From the NCBI GenBank assembly GCA_963699535.1, contig CAVOUJ010000016.1:62001-126000 (forward strand): DNA of 64,000 nt, read 5' to 3'. The DNA is from VBDM01 sp963699535 (lineage in GTDB: Bacteria; Pseudomonadota; Gammaproteobacteria; Burkholderiales; SG8-39). Each line of letters starts with the position of its first letter. Within the stretch, counting starts at the first letter, position 1. Under the pieces are notes generated by a model. The model saw nothing but the letters and a program-made list of their open reading frames with translations, was not told where the DNA came from and did no database searches. A program made the translations under genes and the position numbers. This document shows, in pieces, positions 27,916-37,547 of this stretch.

Positions 27916-30201
27916 ATGAATGCACGCATCGACATGCCTCTCTCCCGCCGCGAATTTCTGAAAGCCTCCGGCGCGCTCATCGTAATGACCTCGGGGCCTG
28001 GCTTCGTGGGCGAAGCCCTCGCGCAGATCCCGGCCGGAAGCGCAAAGCCTGCGCTCCTCCCGACCGAGCTCGATTCCTGGATCGCGGTCCTGCCCGACGG
28101 CCGCGTGACGGCCTTCTTCGGGAAGATGGACATGGGCCAGTGCCTGGACGTGGCGATCGCGCAGATCGTCGCCGACGAACTGGACGTCGCTTTCGAGAAA
28201 GTCGATGTGGTCATGGGCGACACCGCCCTCACCTGCAATCAGGGCGGCGCATCGGGCAGCACCGGAGTCCAGGCCGGTGGGCGGCTGCTGCGCAATGCCG
28301 CCGCGGAAGCGCGGCGCGTGCTCGTGGAAGCCGCCTCGAAGAAGCTCGGAGTACCCGCTTCGCAGCTGCGAGTCGATGACGGCATCGTCAGCGCGGTCTC
28401 CGACCCGGGGAAGAAGGCCACCTATGCCGAGCTGATCGGCGGCAGGCACTTCAATCACCAGGTCGAGTGGAACAAGCAGACCGGCAATCCCATGGACATC
28501 AAGGTCCAGGCGAAAGTGAAGTCTCCTTCCGAGTACCGGGTCGTCGGAAAGTCGTTCCCGCGCCGGGACGTCGCCGGCAAGGTCTATCGCACCGACAAGT
28601 ACGTCACCGACGTCGCCCTCCCGGGAATGCTGCACGCGCGGGTGATCCGGCCGACGCGCGCGGCCTGCAGCGTGGGCAGTGTGGACGAAGGCTCGATCAA
28701 GTCCGTCAAGGGTGCGCGCGTCGTGCGCGAGCGCGACTTCGTTGCAGTGCTCGCCTCGCACGAATGGGACGCGGTGCGCGCCTCGCGCATGCTCAAGATC
28801 GACTGGAAGGAAACCAAGACCGATCCCTTCCCCGCGATGGCGGGGCTGTACGACCACATCCGCAAAGCGCCGGTGGCCAAGCGCGAGGAGCCGGTGAAAA
28901 GAGGCGACGTGGACGCGGCGTTCAAGAGCGCCGCGCGCGTCGTCGAAGCGCAATACGAGTGGCCGTTCCAGTCGCACGCGAGCATGGGTCCGGCCTGCGC
29001 GGTCGCCGACGTGCGCGCCGACGGCGCGGTCGTGTGGACCGGCTCGCAGAAGCCGCATTTCGTGCAGACCGGAGTGGCGAGGCTGCTCGGCCTGCCGGAG
29101 GACAAGGTCCGCGCGATCTGGGTGCCGGGCCCGGGCTCCTACGGGCGCAACGACGCCGGCGACGCGGCCCTCGACGCAGCCAAGCTCTCCAGGCTCACCG
29201 GCAAGCCGGTGCGCGTACAGGGCATGCGCGAGGACGGCATCGCCTGGGACCCGAAGGGCCCGGCCTGCGTGCACCGCGCGCGCGCCGCGCTCGACGCATC
29301 GGGCAAGGTCGTGGCGTACGAATTCATCTCCAAGGGCTTTTCGCGCATCAACATCCAGACCAACGAGTCCGACCCGCGCGACAGCCTCGTCGGCATGGCG
29401 ACCGGCCTCCCGCCCAAGCCGAGCGAAGGCTTCAACGTACCGGCGGAGTCCTACGGCTTCGAGAACAAGCGGCTCGCCTGGGAGACGATCGCGCCGCTGC
29501 TCGACGCCTGCTCGCCCCTGCGCACCGCGCACCTGCGCGATCCGGTCGGGCCGGAGATCCAGTTCGGCAGCGAGCAGTTCATCGACGAGCTGGCCGCGGC
29601 GGCGAACGAGGACCCGGTCGCGTTCCGCCTCAAGTACGTCACCGCGCCGCGCGATGCGGCGGTGATCCGGGCGGCGGCGGAAAAAGCGGGATGGCAGGCG
29701 CGCCCTGCGGGACGGAACGCCGGCTCCGGCAGCGTGCTGGCCGGCCGAGGAATCGCCTACGCGCAGCGCGCCGGCAGCGTCGTCGCCGCGGTCGCGGAAA
29801 TAGAAGTGGACCCGAAGTCGGGAAAGATCCGGGCGAAGAAGTTTACCGTTGCGCACGACTGCGGACTCATCATCAACCCGGAGGGCCTGCGCCATACCAT
29901 CGAGGGCAACGTCGTGCACGGGCTGTCGCGCGCGCTCCTCGAGGAGGTGCGCTTCGAGCGCGACCGCGTGACCAGCATCGACTGGCTGAGCTATCCCATC
30001 CTCGAAATCGGCGACACGCCGGAGGTCATCGACGTCGTGCTCATCAACCGGCCCGAGATCGCGCCCTCGGGCGCGGGCGAGCCGAGCATCCGCGTGATAC
30101 CGGCGGCGGTGGCGAACGCGTTCTTCGACGCGACCGGCGTGCGGCTGCGGCGCGTGCCGCTGACGCCGGAGCGCGTCAAGGCGGCCCTGACGCGCACCTG
30201 A
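27916..30201 (+). CDS. Molybdopterin-binding hydroxylase large subunit (IorB-like)
   Basis: A 761-residue large subunit of a xanthine dehydrogenase/isoquinoline 1-oxidoreductase family enzyme. A Tat-type start (SRREFLKASGALIVM) implies export of the folded complex together with its FeS partner. Cofactor-binding segments are visible: GGASGSTGVQAGGR, PGPGSYGRNDAGDAALDA, and near the C-terminus the catalytic Glu in SGAGEPSIRVIP. It hydroxylates an N-heterocycle or oxidises an aldehyde; the substrate is unknown. The start is ATG 27916 with GAGGGG upstream. Confidence 0.92.
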   Translation: MNARIDMPLSRREFLKASGALIVMTSGPGFVGEALAQIPAGSAKPALLPTELDSWIAVLPDGRVTAFFGKMDMGQCLDVAIAQIVADELDVAFEKVDVVMGDTALTCNQGGASGSTGVQAGGRLLRNAAAEARRVLVEAASKKLGVPASQLRVDDGIVSAVSDPGKKATYAELIGGRHFNHQVEWNKQTGNPMDIKVQAKVKSPSEYRVVGKSFPRRDVAGKVYRTDKYVTDVALPGMLHARVIRPTRAACSVGSVDEGSIKSVKGARVVRERDFVAVLASHEWDAVRASRMLKIDWKETKTDPFPAMAGLYDHIRKAPVAKREEPVKRGDVDAAFKSAARVVEAQYEWPFQSHASMGPACAVADVRADGAVVWTGSQKPHFVQTGVARLLGLPEDKVRAIWVPGPGSYGRNDAGDAALDAAKLSRLTGKPVRVQGMREDGIAWDPKGPACVHRARAALDASGKVVAYEFISKGFSRINIQTNESDPRDSLVGMATGLPPKPSEGFNVPAESYGFENKRLAWETIAPLLDACSPLRTAHLRDPVGPEIQFGSEQFIDELAAAANEDPVAFRLKYVTAPRDAAVIRAAAEKAGWQARPAGRNAGSGSVLAGRGIAYAQRAGSVVAAVAEIEVDPKSGKIRAKKFTVAHDCGLIINPEGLRHTIEGNVVHGLSRALLEEVRFERDRVTSIDWLSYPILEIGDTPEVIDVVLINRPEIAPSGAGEPSIRVIPAAVANAFFDATGVRLRRVPLTPERVKAALTRT

Positions 30202-30204
30202 GCC

Positions 30205-30681
30205 CTAGTATCGGATGGGCACGAAGATCGCGTTGAACGTCAGCGCGGTCATCCCGCCCGCACCGCCGGAGCAACTCCCGGTCAGGCTCAGCCTGTTCGT
30301 GCCGGACTTGACGGCGAACACGTAGCTGATGGAGTAGTAGCCGACCCGGCCTGCCGTGGGCCTGCCTTCAGCCAGGCTTGCAGGCGTGGATACCGCGGTC
30401 GTGACGTTGTGCAATCTCACGACCAGGTCGGTGGCGCTGGAGCACGCCGCGGTGCCCATCGAATTTGCAATGAGAAAGCCCGCCTCCGGAGCCCTGACGT
30501 CGATCGAGGCAACGGCCGTATCCGTAGTCCCGATGTCGGTGAGCTTGCCGTCGTTGACGAACCCGAGGCCCGCCGCAGCCGGCCTGGGAGGCGTCAGATC
30601 GATTCCCCATGCCGCTGAAACGATGAAGGCGAACAAGCCGACTGTCGCGGAAGTCAGAACCGTCCTGAGAAGCCCTTTCAT
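30205..30681 (-). CDS. Secreted protein of unknown function
   Basis: 158 residues from ATG 30681, which follows GGAGGGAAT. A signal peptide (MKGLLRTVLTSATVGLFAFI) is cleaved near SAAWG. The mature part is a small beta-rich domain with two Cys (AACSSATDLVV, LTGSCSGGAGG) that may form a disulphide. No family recognised. It is convergent with the molybdenum hydroxylase operon, the stops being three bases apart. Confidence 0.65.
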   Translation of the reverse strand: MKGLLRTVLTSATVGLFAFIVSAAWGIDLTPPRPAAAGLGFVNDGKLTDIGTTDTAVASIDVRAPEAGFLIANSMGTAACSSATDLVVRLHNVTTAVSTPASLAEGRPTAGRVGYYSISYVFAVKSGTNRLSLTGSCSGGAGGMTALTFNAIFVPIRY

Positions 30682-30808
30682 ATTCCCTCCTTGCTTGGTC
30701 AAAAAAATCCGTGGAGTCACGCTGCCTGGCCTCGCCGGATAGCCGAAGTTCGCCATTGCGCGCGCCCCTGCGCTCTATACTATCGGCAGCATCGCCGCTT
30801 ATGGTCAT

Positions 30809-31252
30809 ATGGTCGCGTACTCAGCATCGTTGACTGACTGGAAGGCCCGCACAGTCGCCTGGCTTCTCGCGTCAATGATGCCTTTTCAGGCGCTGACTGC
30901 GGTTTATCTCGACGTCCGCGGACCCGCACATTTCCACGTCGAACACGAGGATGACGACCATGACCACGACCACGGGTATTCCCATTCGCACGGTCAGCAG
31001 AATGTCGAGCACCATCATCACTATCCCCACGACCCCAGCGTCGTAGCGGTCCACGACCCCAGCGTGCCCGAACCCCTCGCGCTCGAAGGAGCGTCAGGGT
31101 GGTCCAGTACGATGCTGGCTGCCCTCCCGGCAGGCGGCGTGTCACTGCAACTGCCCGAGATGCCGAGCGGCCTGTTGCCGCGACCAGAACCCCTTCTGCA
31201 GCCTCGCTTCCTCGGGCGCCTAGAGCGCCCGCCGCGCATCGATCCAGTCTGA
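30809..31252 (+). CDS. Histidine-rich exported protein, probable metal binder
   Basis: 147 residues. An N-terminal hydrophobic segment (~15-33) precedes a highly His/Asp-rich stretch (DDDHDHDHGYSHSHG and EHHHHYPHD, ~45-75), then a Pro/Leu-rich tail. Clusters of this type bind Zn, Ni, Co or Cu. It lies 172 bases before a TonB-dependent receptor on the same strand, which suggests a shared role in metal uptake, for instance holding metal in the periplasm. No member of a named family recognised; an alternative is a small metal-store or sensor protein. Confidence 0.7.
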   Translation: MVAYSASLTDWKARTVAWLLASMMPFQALTAVYLDVRGPAHFHVEHEDDDHDHDHGYSHSHGQQNVEHHHHYPHDPSVVAVHDPSVPEPLALEGASGWSSTMLAALPAGGVSLQLPEMPSGLLPRPEPLLQPRFLGRLERPPRIDPV

Positions 31253-31424
31253 TATCGCGGTCCGCCGCCTTGCCTCCAATGGCGGTGCGCGCCGCTATTG
31301 CCTGGGCTCAGCCGGGCGACACCTGGCCGTTTGCTATCGGAACGCTTGGCGCGGCATCGGTCGGTGCGCCGCTTCGATCGTGCACAGCTCTGCATTGCAG
31401 TGGACGATAGAGAGAGGTCCCGTT

Positions 31425-33524
31425 GTGAATCAGCTCGTGTACCGTTTGAGACCGCGACGAGCAGCGCAAGGCACCGCAAATCGAGCATGCCTCGCCGCGC
31501 TCGCCGCGACCCTGTCCTTTTCGACATTGGCTTGCTACGCGCAGGACGCGACCGAGCCGGCGGTCGTAGTGCTCGGCCGCTACGAAGACGCGATCGGCAC
31601 TTCAGATGCGGCAAGCCAGGGCGTCGTGACCCGGGAAGGGATCGAGAAACGCCCCGTGCTCCGGCCCGGCGAGGTCGTCGAGGCCGTGCCCGGCATGATC
31701 GTCACGCAGCACTCCGGCGACGGCAAGGCGAACCAGTATTTCCTGCGCGGCTACAACCTCGACCACGGCACCGATTTCGCCACCTGGGTGGCGGGGATGC
31801 CCGTCAACATGCCGACTCACGCGCACGGCCACGGCTATACGGACCTCAACTTCGTGATCCCCGAGCTGATCTCGCGCATCGCCTACAACAAGGGCCCGTA
31901 TTTCGCCGAGGACGGCGATTTCGCGTCGGCGGGCTCGGCGCGCATCGGGTACGCGGACAAGCTGCCCTTCAACATCGCCTCGCTCACCGCCGGCTCGTTC
32001 GACTACCGGCGCGCCGTCTTCGCCGGCTCGCCGGAACTCGGCCCCGGGCTCCTCGTCTACGGCCTCGAATACCAGCGCAACGACGGGCCGTGGGAAAACC
32101 CGAACGACTTCGTCAAGCGCAACGGCGTGCTGCGCTATGCGCAGGGCACAGCGGCCAACGGTTTCAGCATCGCCGGCATGGCCTACCAGGCGGATTGGAA
32201 CTCGACGGACCAGATTCCGCGCAGGGCGGTGGACACGGGGATGACCGGCCGGTTCGGTGCGATCGACCCCACCGACGGCGGCAAGTCGAGCCGCTACAGC
32301 CTTTCCGGCGAATGGCGCAGCTCCGAAAAGGAGACGAGCCGCGCGATCAGTGTCTATGCCATCCAGTCACGTTTGAACCTATTTTCCAACTTCACCTTCT
32401 TCCTCGACGACCCGGTGAACGGCGACCAGTTCGAGCAAGCCGAGAAGCGCCTTACGCTCGGCGGGCAGGCAAGCCAGACGTGGTATGGCCGTCTGGCGGA
32501 GCGCCCAATGCTGAACACGATCGGCCTGCAGCTTCGCCGTGATCGCCTCGATCCGGTGGCGCTCTACAGCACGGCCGCGCGCGAACGGCTGTCGACGACG
32601 CGCGAGGACCGGGTCACGGTGGCGAGCGGCGGACCGTACTTCTCGAACTCAGTCGAATGGTCCAACTGGTTCCGCACTGTCGCGGGCGTGCGCGCGGATT
32701 TCTACCGCTTCGACGTGGACAGCAACATCGCCGAGAACTCCGGCAAGAACAGCGATTCGAACGTGTCGCCGAAGGTCTCCGCGATCCTCGGTCCGTGGGC
32801 GAAGACCGAGTATTTCGTCAATTGGGGACAGGGCTTTCACAGCAACGACGCGCGGGGCACGACGATCACGGTCGATCCGAAGACGGGCGCACCCGCCGAC
32901 CGCGTGAACCCTCTGGTGCGCACAACAGGCTACGAGGCCGGCGTGCGCAGCCAATTCGTGCCGCAAGTCACCACCTCGCTGGCGCTATGGGCTCTGAAGC
33001 AGGATTCGGAGCTGCTCTTCGTAGGCGATGCCGGCACCACGGAGCCGAGCCGGCCGTCGAAGCGCACCGGCCTCGAATGGCTCGCGCAGTGGCTGCCTGC
33101 GAGCTGGATCGCGCTCGATCTCACCGCGGCGTTCACCCGGGCGCGGTTCAGCGACGACGATCCCGTCGGCGACCACATCCCCGGCGCGCCCGAGTCGATC
33201 GCTTCCGCCGGAGCCACCGTGGAGAACCTGAGTGGCTGGTTCGGCTCGGTGCGCTGGCGCTACTTCGGCCCGCGCCCGCTCATCGAAGACAACAGCGTGC
33301 GATCCCAGTCGACCTCGCTGGTCAACGCGCGCGTCGGCCAAGCAATCACGAAGCGTATCCGCGCATACGTCGACGTGTTCAACCTGTTCGACCGCAAGGC
33401 CAGCGATGTCGACTACCACTACGCGTCGCGTCTGCAGGGCGAGCCCGCGCAGGGCGTCGACGACGTTCACTTCCATCCGGTCGAGAGCCGGGCGCTTCGG
33501 GCGACGCTGGCCGTGACGTTCTGA
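31425..33524 (+). CDS. TonB-dependent outer-membrane receptor
   Basis: 699 residues from GTG 31425 (AGAGAGG upstream; the frame is open to 31380). Signal peptide region up to ACYAQ, plug domain ~60-170 (RPGEVVEAVPGMIVTQHSG, NQYFLRGYNLDHGTDF), then a beta-barrel ending in the OM signature RALRATLAVTF. Plug loops contain HAHGHGY. The conserved LRGxNLDHGTD plug is seen in a group of receptors of unknown ligand. Context with a His-rich protein suggests a transition-metal ligand, but this is inference. Confidence 0.9.
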   Translation: MNQLVYRLRPRRAAQGTANRACLAALAATLSFSTLACYAQDATEPAVVVLGRYEDAIGTSDAASQGVVTREGIEKRPVLRPGEVVEAVPGMIVTQHSGDGKANQYFLRGYNLDHGTDFATWVAGMPVNMPTHAHGHGYTDLNFVIPELISRIAYNKGPYFAEDGDFASAGSARIGYADKLPFNIASLTAGSFDYRRAVFAGSPELGPGLLVYGLEYQRNDGPWENPNDFVKRNGVLRYAQGTAANGFSIAGMAYQADWNSTDQIPRRAVDTGMTGRFGAIDPTDGGKSSRYSLSGEWRSSEKETSRAISVYAIQSRLNLFSNFTFFLDDPVNGDQFEQAEKRLTLGGQASQTWYGRLAERPMLNTIGLQLRRDRLDPVALYSTAARERLSTTREDRVTVASGGPYFSNSVEWSNWFRTVAGVRADFYRFDVDSNIAENSGKNSDSNVSPKVSAILGPWAKTEYFVNWGQGFHSNDARGTTITVDPKTGAPADRVNPLVRTTGYEAGVRSQFVPQVTTSLALWALKQDSELLFVGDAGTTEPSRPSKRTGLEWLAQWLPASWIALDLTAAFTRARFSDDDPVGDHIPGAPESIASAGATVENLSGWFGSVRWRYFGPRPLIEDNSVRSQSTSLVNARVGQAITKRIRAYVDVFNLFDRKASDVDYHYASRLQGEPAQGVDDVHFHPVESRALRATLAVTF

Positions 33525-33589
33525 GGGTAGTGGCAGCCGAAGGCGCCAGCGATACTGCAGGTTCGCGCATCACGCCGCCAGCACATGCC

Positions 33590-34085
33590 TGAAGTAAACG
33601 ATCGTCTCCTTCAGGCCGTCGTCCAAGCCCACTTGGGAGTCCAACTCAACTGCTTCTTCGCCAAGTTTATGTCGGGCCTGCGCTGCCTGGGATCGTCCTA
33701 TGGGAGGGGCATGAACTCGATGCGCGACTTGCTCCTCAGCCGGATGGTCCGTTCGGCCAGATCCAGGATGGCGAACTCCTCAGGGTTGCCAAGGTTGACC
33801 GGACCCGTGAAGCCGCCGTCCGTTTGCATCAGTTTGACAAGGCCGTCTATCAGGTCATCCACGTAACAGAACGAGCGGGTCTGGCTGCCGTCCCCGTTCA
33901 CGGCGAGGGCCTCGCCGCGCAGCGCCCGCACGATGAAGTTGCTCACTACCCGCCCGTGCGGATGGACTTCAGGATCGCCGTAGACCTCGGGGTGGACGCC
34001 TGGAGGATGCGCGCCTTGGATTCCTTGGCGAGCTCCAGTATATTGATGGCGCCGTGGACCGACGTCCGTGTCGTCTGCCCGAGCG
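33590..34085 (-). pseudogene. Remnant of UDP-glucuronate decarboxylase-like SDR epimerase
   Basis: Minus-strand fragments of one extended SDR: QTTRTSVHGAINILELAK...ARILQAST, then EVYGDPEVHPHG in the next frame joined directly to RVVSNFIVRALRG, GDGSQTRSFCYVDDLIDGL and VNLGNPEEFAILDLAE to the end. The NAD-binding N-terminus is missing, the middle third (including the YxxxK region) is deleted between two VHP/HP-like points, and there is at least one frameshift. The parent would resemble UXS-type UDP-glucuronate decarboxylase. It is clearly dead. Confidence 0.75.
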
Positions 34086-34637
34086 CCCCTATTTCCGCCC
34101 GGACGCGCACGTTCCCTCGTGGGAGCGCCATGTGGACCGCATCCTTCGCGGCTCCGGCTTTACGCGGCGCAGCCTGCTCTCGGCCACGCGATCGGACGAC
34201 CGTCCCCGCGCGCTCTGGCGTGCTCTCACCGGGAAGCGGCTATTGATCAAGGAAATCCGGTCGAATCTGATGGTCGGCTGGCTGGCGAGGACCTTCGACC
34301 TGTGCGTCGTCCTCCTCTTGCGACACCCCTGCGCGACGGTTGCCAGCCAGGCGAGCCTCGGGTGGGGGACGAAGCCCAAGATAGTCGATGACCTCCTTCT
34401 CCAGAGGGAACTGGTCGAGGATCACCTGAAGAACGCTCTTCCGCAATTCGATTCCGGCGTCCCCGATTCGACACCGGCCCGCCTTGCCATACGGTGGGCC
34501 GTCGAGAACCGCGTCGCGCTCGCGATGGCCGCCTCGGACGCTCTCTCGGGATCGACGTCTACGATGAGGGCGATCTTCCCGTGCGTCCCCTCGCGGCGCT
34601 GGCCGCCGGACATCCGATATCCCAGCGCAGCGGCTGA
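34085..34637 (+). pseudogene. Truncated and frameshifted sulfotransferase
   Basis: The reading frame holds YFRPDAHVPSWERHVDRIL..., LLIKEIRSNLMVGWLARTF and VVLLLRHPCATVASQASLGW, typical of the central part of PAPS-dependent sulfotransferases (3-phosphate-binding region RHP). The N-terminal PAPS-loop part is missing: the frame starts at the breakpoint shared with the SDR remnant. Near 34548 the frame slips; one base later it ends IDVYDEGDLPVRPLAALAG with stop at 34637. It is not functional as written and lies four bases before the GT61 gene. Confidence 0.65.
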
Positions 34638-34640
34638 CCT

Positions 34641-35813
34641 GTGGCTGAACTGACAAGGTGCCTTAGACTGAAATTCGCCACGCTTGCGGCGGCGATGCTC
34701 CGTCCCTTCGCCGCGCCCGCGGCCGTCTTCAGGCTGACGGGCCTGATGCCTTATTTCCCGGCGCCGGCGCCGCCCCGCATTGTGCAGCCATTCGCCGAAA
34801 CCCCTCTTTTCACCGGCCCGCCCCCTGCCTCTCCGAGCGGCGGGCTCTGGGCCGCTTCTCGGAGCCGGCTGGTCCCCAAGGCGCATGTCGCCTGCGTGAA
34901 GGATGGCATCGCCCTGCCGACCGGCGCCGTCTTCGACGACCGCGGGCGGTTCATCGAGGCGGCGTCACACGATTTCGATTTCCTGGACGATCCCGGGCGA
35001 AAGAAACGCAATTTCGTGCAGAAGCCGCACCGGCTCCTCCCCGGAATCCTCCGCTTCGGGCACGACGTCGTGGCGCTGGCCGCGTCGAATCAGGCGTTCT
35101 ACTTTCACTGGATCTTCGACATGCTCCCGCGCTTCGGGCTGGCCGAGCAGGCGGGTTTCGAACACGGTCCATTCCTCGTCGAGGCGGAACTTCCCTTTCA
35201 GCAGCAGACTCTGCGGCTACTCGGCGTAACCGGGGCCCGCCGGATCGATCCCCGGGAAACAGGAGCGATCTCGGCCTCGAACCTGATCGTGCCGTGCCAC
35301 AGCATCGCGCCGGGGCATGTCTTTCCCGACTGGGCGATCCGCTTCCTGCGCGAGCGCTTCCTGCCCGCGGCGAGCGAAGGACGAGGGTCGTCCGCGAAGC
35401 GTCTCTACGTTTCGCGTGAAAGGGCCGGGCACCGCCGCGTGATCAACGAGCCGGAGATCGTTTCCTATCTCGCCGGACACGGATTCGAGGCGATCCGGGT
35501 GGAAGAGCTGGCGTTTCACGAACAAGTGTCCCTGTTCCGGGATGCGGAGATCGTCATCGCGCCCCACGGCGGCGGCCTGGCGAATCTCGTCTTCTGCACC
35601 CGAGGCGCGAAAGTGATCGAGTTGTTCCCGTCCGTGAATATCGACCTCTACTACCGTTTGGCGTCGCGGCTCGGAATCGACTATCTCTTCGTCAAGAGCG
35701 ACGACCCCCCCGGCGCATTCATGGGACCGGCGGACTATCACATCGATTTGGCCGAGTTGAAGACTGTCCTCGCCGCCGCGCTCTCGGGCAAGTCCCTCCG
35801 GCCCGGGCTCTAG
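34641..35813 (+). CDS. Glycosyltransferase family 61 (DUF563) protein
   Basis: 390 residues, cytoplasmic or membrane-associated. The C-terminal half shows the GT61 pattern: KRLYVSRERAGHRRVINE, then IVIAPHGGGLANLVFCTRGA and KVIELFP. GT61 members are inverting transferases (xylose, GlcNAc and others) in plant and bacterial glycans. The GTG at 34641 directly follows the remnant sulfotransferase stop; an internal ATG could also serve. It opens the glycan island on the plus strand. Sugar specificity unknown. Confidence 0.85.
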   Translation: MAELTRCLRLKFATLAAAMLRPFAAPAAVFRLTGLMPYFPAPAPPRIVQPFAETPLFTGPPPASPSGGLWAASRSRLVPKAHVACVKDGIALPTGAVFDDRGRFIEAASHDFDFLDDPGRKKRNFVQKPHRLLPGILRFGHDVVALAASNQAFYFHWIFDMLPRFGLAEQAGFEHGPFLVEAELPFQQQTLRLLGVTGARRIDPRETGAISASNLIVPCHSIAPGHVFPDWAIRFLRERFLPAASEGRGSSAKRLYVSRERAGHRRVINEPEIVSYLAGHGFEAIRVEELAFHEQVSLFRDAEIVIAPHGGGLANLVFCTRGAKVIELFPSVNIDLYYRLASRLGIDYLFVKSDDPPGAFMGPADYHIDLAELKTVLAAALSGKSLRPGL

Positions 35814-35867
35814 CTCTGCCGGTGCGGTCTCCCTCGGGACGCATCCCGAATCGGCGTCTTTCTTCGA

Positions 35868-36614
35868 TCAGTTGCCCTTCCGGATGCCGAGACGATGGAG
35901 CAGGGCGTCCGCGTGATGCATCAGACTGCGCCGCTTTTCCTGAATCAGACCGCGCCAGTTGCGGGACCAGGTGGGATCGGAGACGTGGCGTTTCCAGCCC
36001 GTCGTCTCGCAGGCCGGCTCCTCCAGCACGGCCATGGCCATTCCCCTTCGCTTGAAGAAGATGCTCGCGTCGATCTCCACCCCCCAGCGGCCGAACGAGC
36101 CTATCTCCCTGTAGTCGGACAGGCGCCGGAGGCCCGGGTTGAACGAATAGCCCAGCCAGTGAGGGTGGGCGAGCCTGGGAGCCACGCGGTACGCGATGCC
36201 CCGGTGCTTCCTCAACTCGCCCTGGTAGATCAAGTCGGACACGGCAGATTGTCCCTGCCGCCTGCAGAGCACCATGGAGATGTCCGGAAACGCCTCCAGC
36301 AGCGCCATCGACTCCTCGACGAATCCCGGGCGGAAAAACCTCCAATCATCCTCGCAATGGAATATGTAGGGCGTCGCGACCGATCCGTATGCGCGATCGA
36401 CGCCCGCAATCGCGCCGATCGGCGGCTGGTTGATCATGACGTCGAACTCAACCGGGTACTTCTTGAGGACATCGAGGACCGCTGCGCCACCGCGGTCTTC
36501 CACCAGGATGTACCTCGCGATCGCGGCCGAATTGTATTCAAAGAAGCTGTCCAGGGTCGTTTCGAGCAGATCGAAACGTCCGGCGCTTATGACGACGAAG
36601 GTGATGTCAGCCAC
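35868..36614 (-). CDS. GT-A fold glycosyltransferase (family 2-like)
   Basis: 248 residues beginning ADITFVVISAGRFDLLETTLDSF, a GT2-like nucleotide-sugar entry, with the metal-binding acidic motif in FHCEDDWRFF (~93) and RWGVEIDASIFF as acceptor region. It is the third gene of a minus-strand operon: its ATG overlaps the end of the SDR gene by eight bases. It adds one sugar of the predicted surface glycan; which one cannot be told. Confidence 0.85.
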   Translation of the reverse strand: MADITFVVISAGRFDLLETTLDSFFEYNSAAIARYILVEDRGGAAVLDVLKKYPVEFDVMINQPPIGAIAGVDRAYGSVATPYIFHCEDDWRFFRPGFVEESMALLEAFPDISMVLCRRQGQSAVSDLIYQGELRKHRGIAYRVAPRLAHPHWLGYSFNPGLRRLSDYREIGSFGRWGVEIDASIFFKRRGMAMAVLEEPACETTGWKRHVSDPTWSRNWRGLIQEKRRSLMHHADALLHRLGIRKGN

Positions 36615-37545
36615 TTGAAGCTTTCACGCCGTTGAGGCAGCGGGAGATCCCCTCGTCGAGGGCGACTTTCGGCGCGTAGCTCAGGACCCGTTTCGCCTTC
36701 TGGATCTGGGGGACGCGCCACATCACGTCCCGCTCGAGCGGGCGGTCCGCCTGCTCGTACGGCACGAGCTGGGGGGCGGGCCCGCGGGAATTGGAGAGAG
36801 CCACGATCTTGTGGGCGAGATCGAGTATCGAGATGTGCCCGGTATCGTTGCCCAGATTGAACACCTGCCCGGTGGCATCGGGAGAAAAAAGGGCAAGGGT
36901 CAAGCCTTCGACGATATCATCCACGGAACAGAAGGTCCGGACCTGCTGCCCGGTTCCGTATACCTGCAGCGGCCGCCCCTCGATCGCCGCCCTGACGAAG
37001 CGCGGAATCACGAACTCCTCCGATTGTCCCGGCCCATAGACGTTGAAGGGCCTGAGGATGGTGTAGTCGAATCCGTGACGGGTGGCATAGGCCCTGACGT
37101 ATTCCTCCCCCGTCAGCTTCGACACGGCGTACACGGAGATCGGCCTGAGGCTGGACGCCTCCGACACGGGAGCAGGCCCGTTCTCCCCATACACCTCGGA
37201 CGAGGAGGTGAACACCACCTTGCGGACGGCGTTCGAGACGCAGGCCTCGAGTACGCTCTTCGTCCCGGTGACGTTCACGTCCAGGCAACGCAGGGGGTCC
37301 CGATCGGAGCGCTGCACGCCGAGGAATGCGGCGAGGTGGACCACCCATTCGCACCCCCGCATGGCGCGCGCGAGGGCCGCCGGATCCAGGATGCTGCCCT
37401 GGACAGCTTCGCACCCCTCCACCCGAGCCGGCTCGAGGTCGAAGGCGCGAACCTCCAGGGGTCCCCTCTCCCGCTCCCGGAGGAGGCGGCGCACGAGGGC
37501 CGTTCCGATGAATCCCGCACCCCCTGTCACGAAGACTCGTGCCAC
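36607..37545 (-). CDS. NAD-dependent nucleotide-sugar epimerase (GalE/UXS-like SDR)
   Basis: 312 residues of the extended SDR family: GGAGFIGTALVRRLL at the N-terminus, YAVSK with the catalytic Tyr/Lys (~149), FNVYGPGQ, and RTFCSVDDIVEGL. It should epimerise or otherwise convert a UDP- or dTDP-hexose; the sequence does not decide which. It starts two bases after the DegT stop and overlaps the following GT by eight bases, so translation is probably coupled. Confidence 0.88.
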   Translation of the reverse strand: MARVFVTGGAGFIGTALVRRLLRERERGPLEVRAFDLEPARVEGCEAVQGSILDPAALARAMRGCEWVVHLAAFLGVQRSDRDPLRCLDVNVTGTKSVLEACVSNAVRKVVFTSSSEVYGENGPAPVSEASSLRPISVYAVSKLTGEEYVRAYATRHGFDYTILRPFNVYGPGQSEEFVIPRFVRAAIEGRPLQVYGTGQQVRTFCSVDDIVEGLTLALFSPDATGQVFNLGNDTGHISILDLAHKIVALSNSRGPAPQLVPYEQADRPLERDVMWRVPQIQKAKRVLSYAPKVALDEGISRCLNGVKASSG

Positions 37546-37547
37546 GG

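Noticed and set aside
30700..30808. TATACT with a possible -35 element before the His-rich gene
   Set aside because: Spacer of about 15 bases and a poor -35 (TTGCGC); not supported enough as a promoter, and no Zur-like operator was seen.
35814..35867. Hairpin TCGGGA-CGCA-TCCCGA between convergent glycosyltransferase genes as terminator
   Set aside because: Only six base pairs and no T run on either side; too weak to report.
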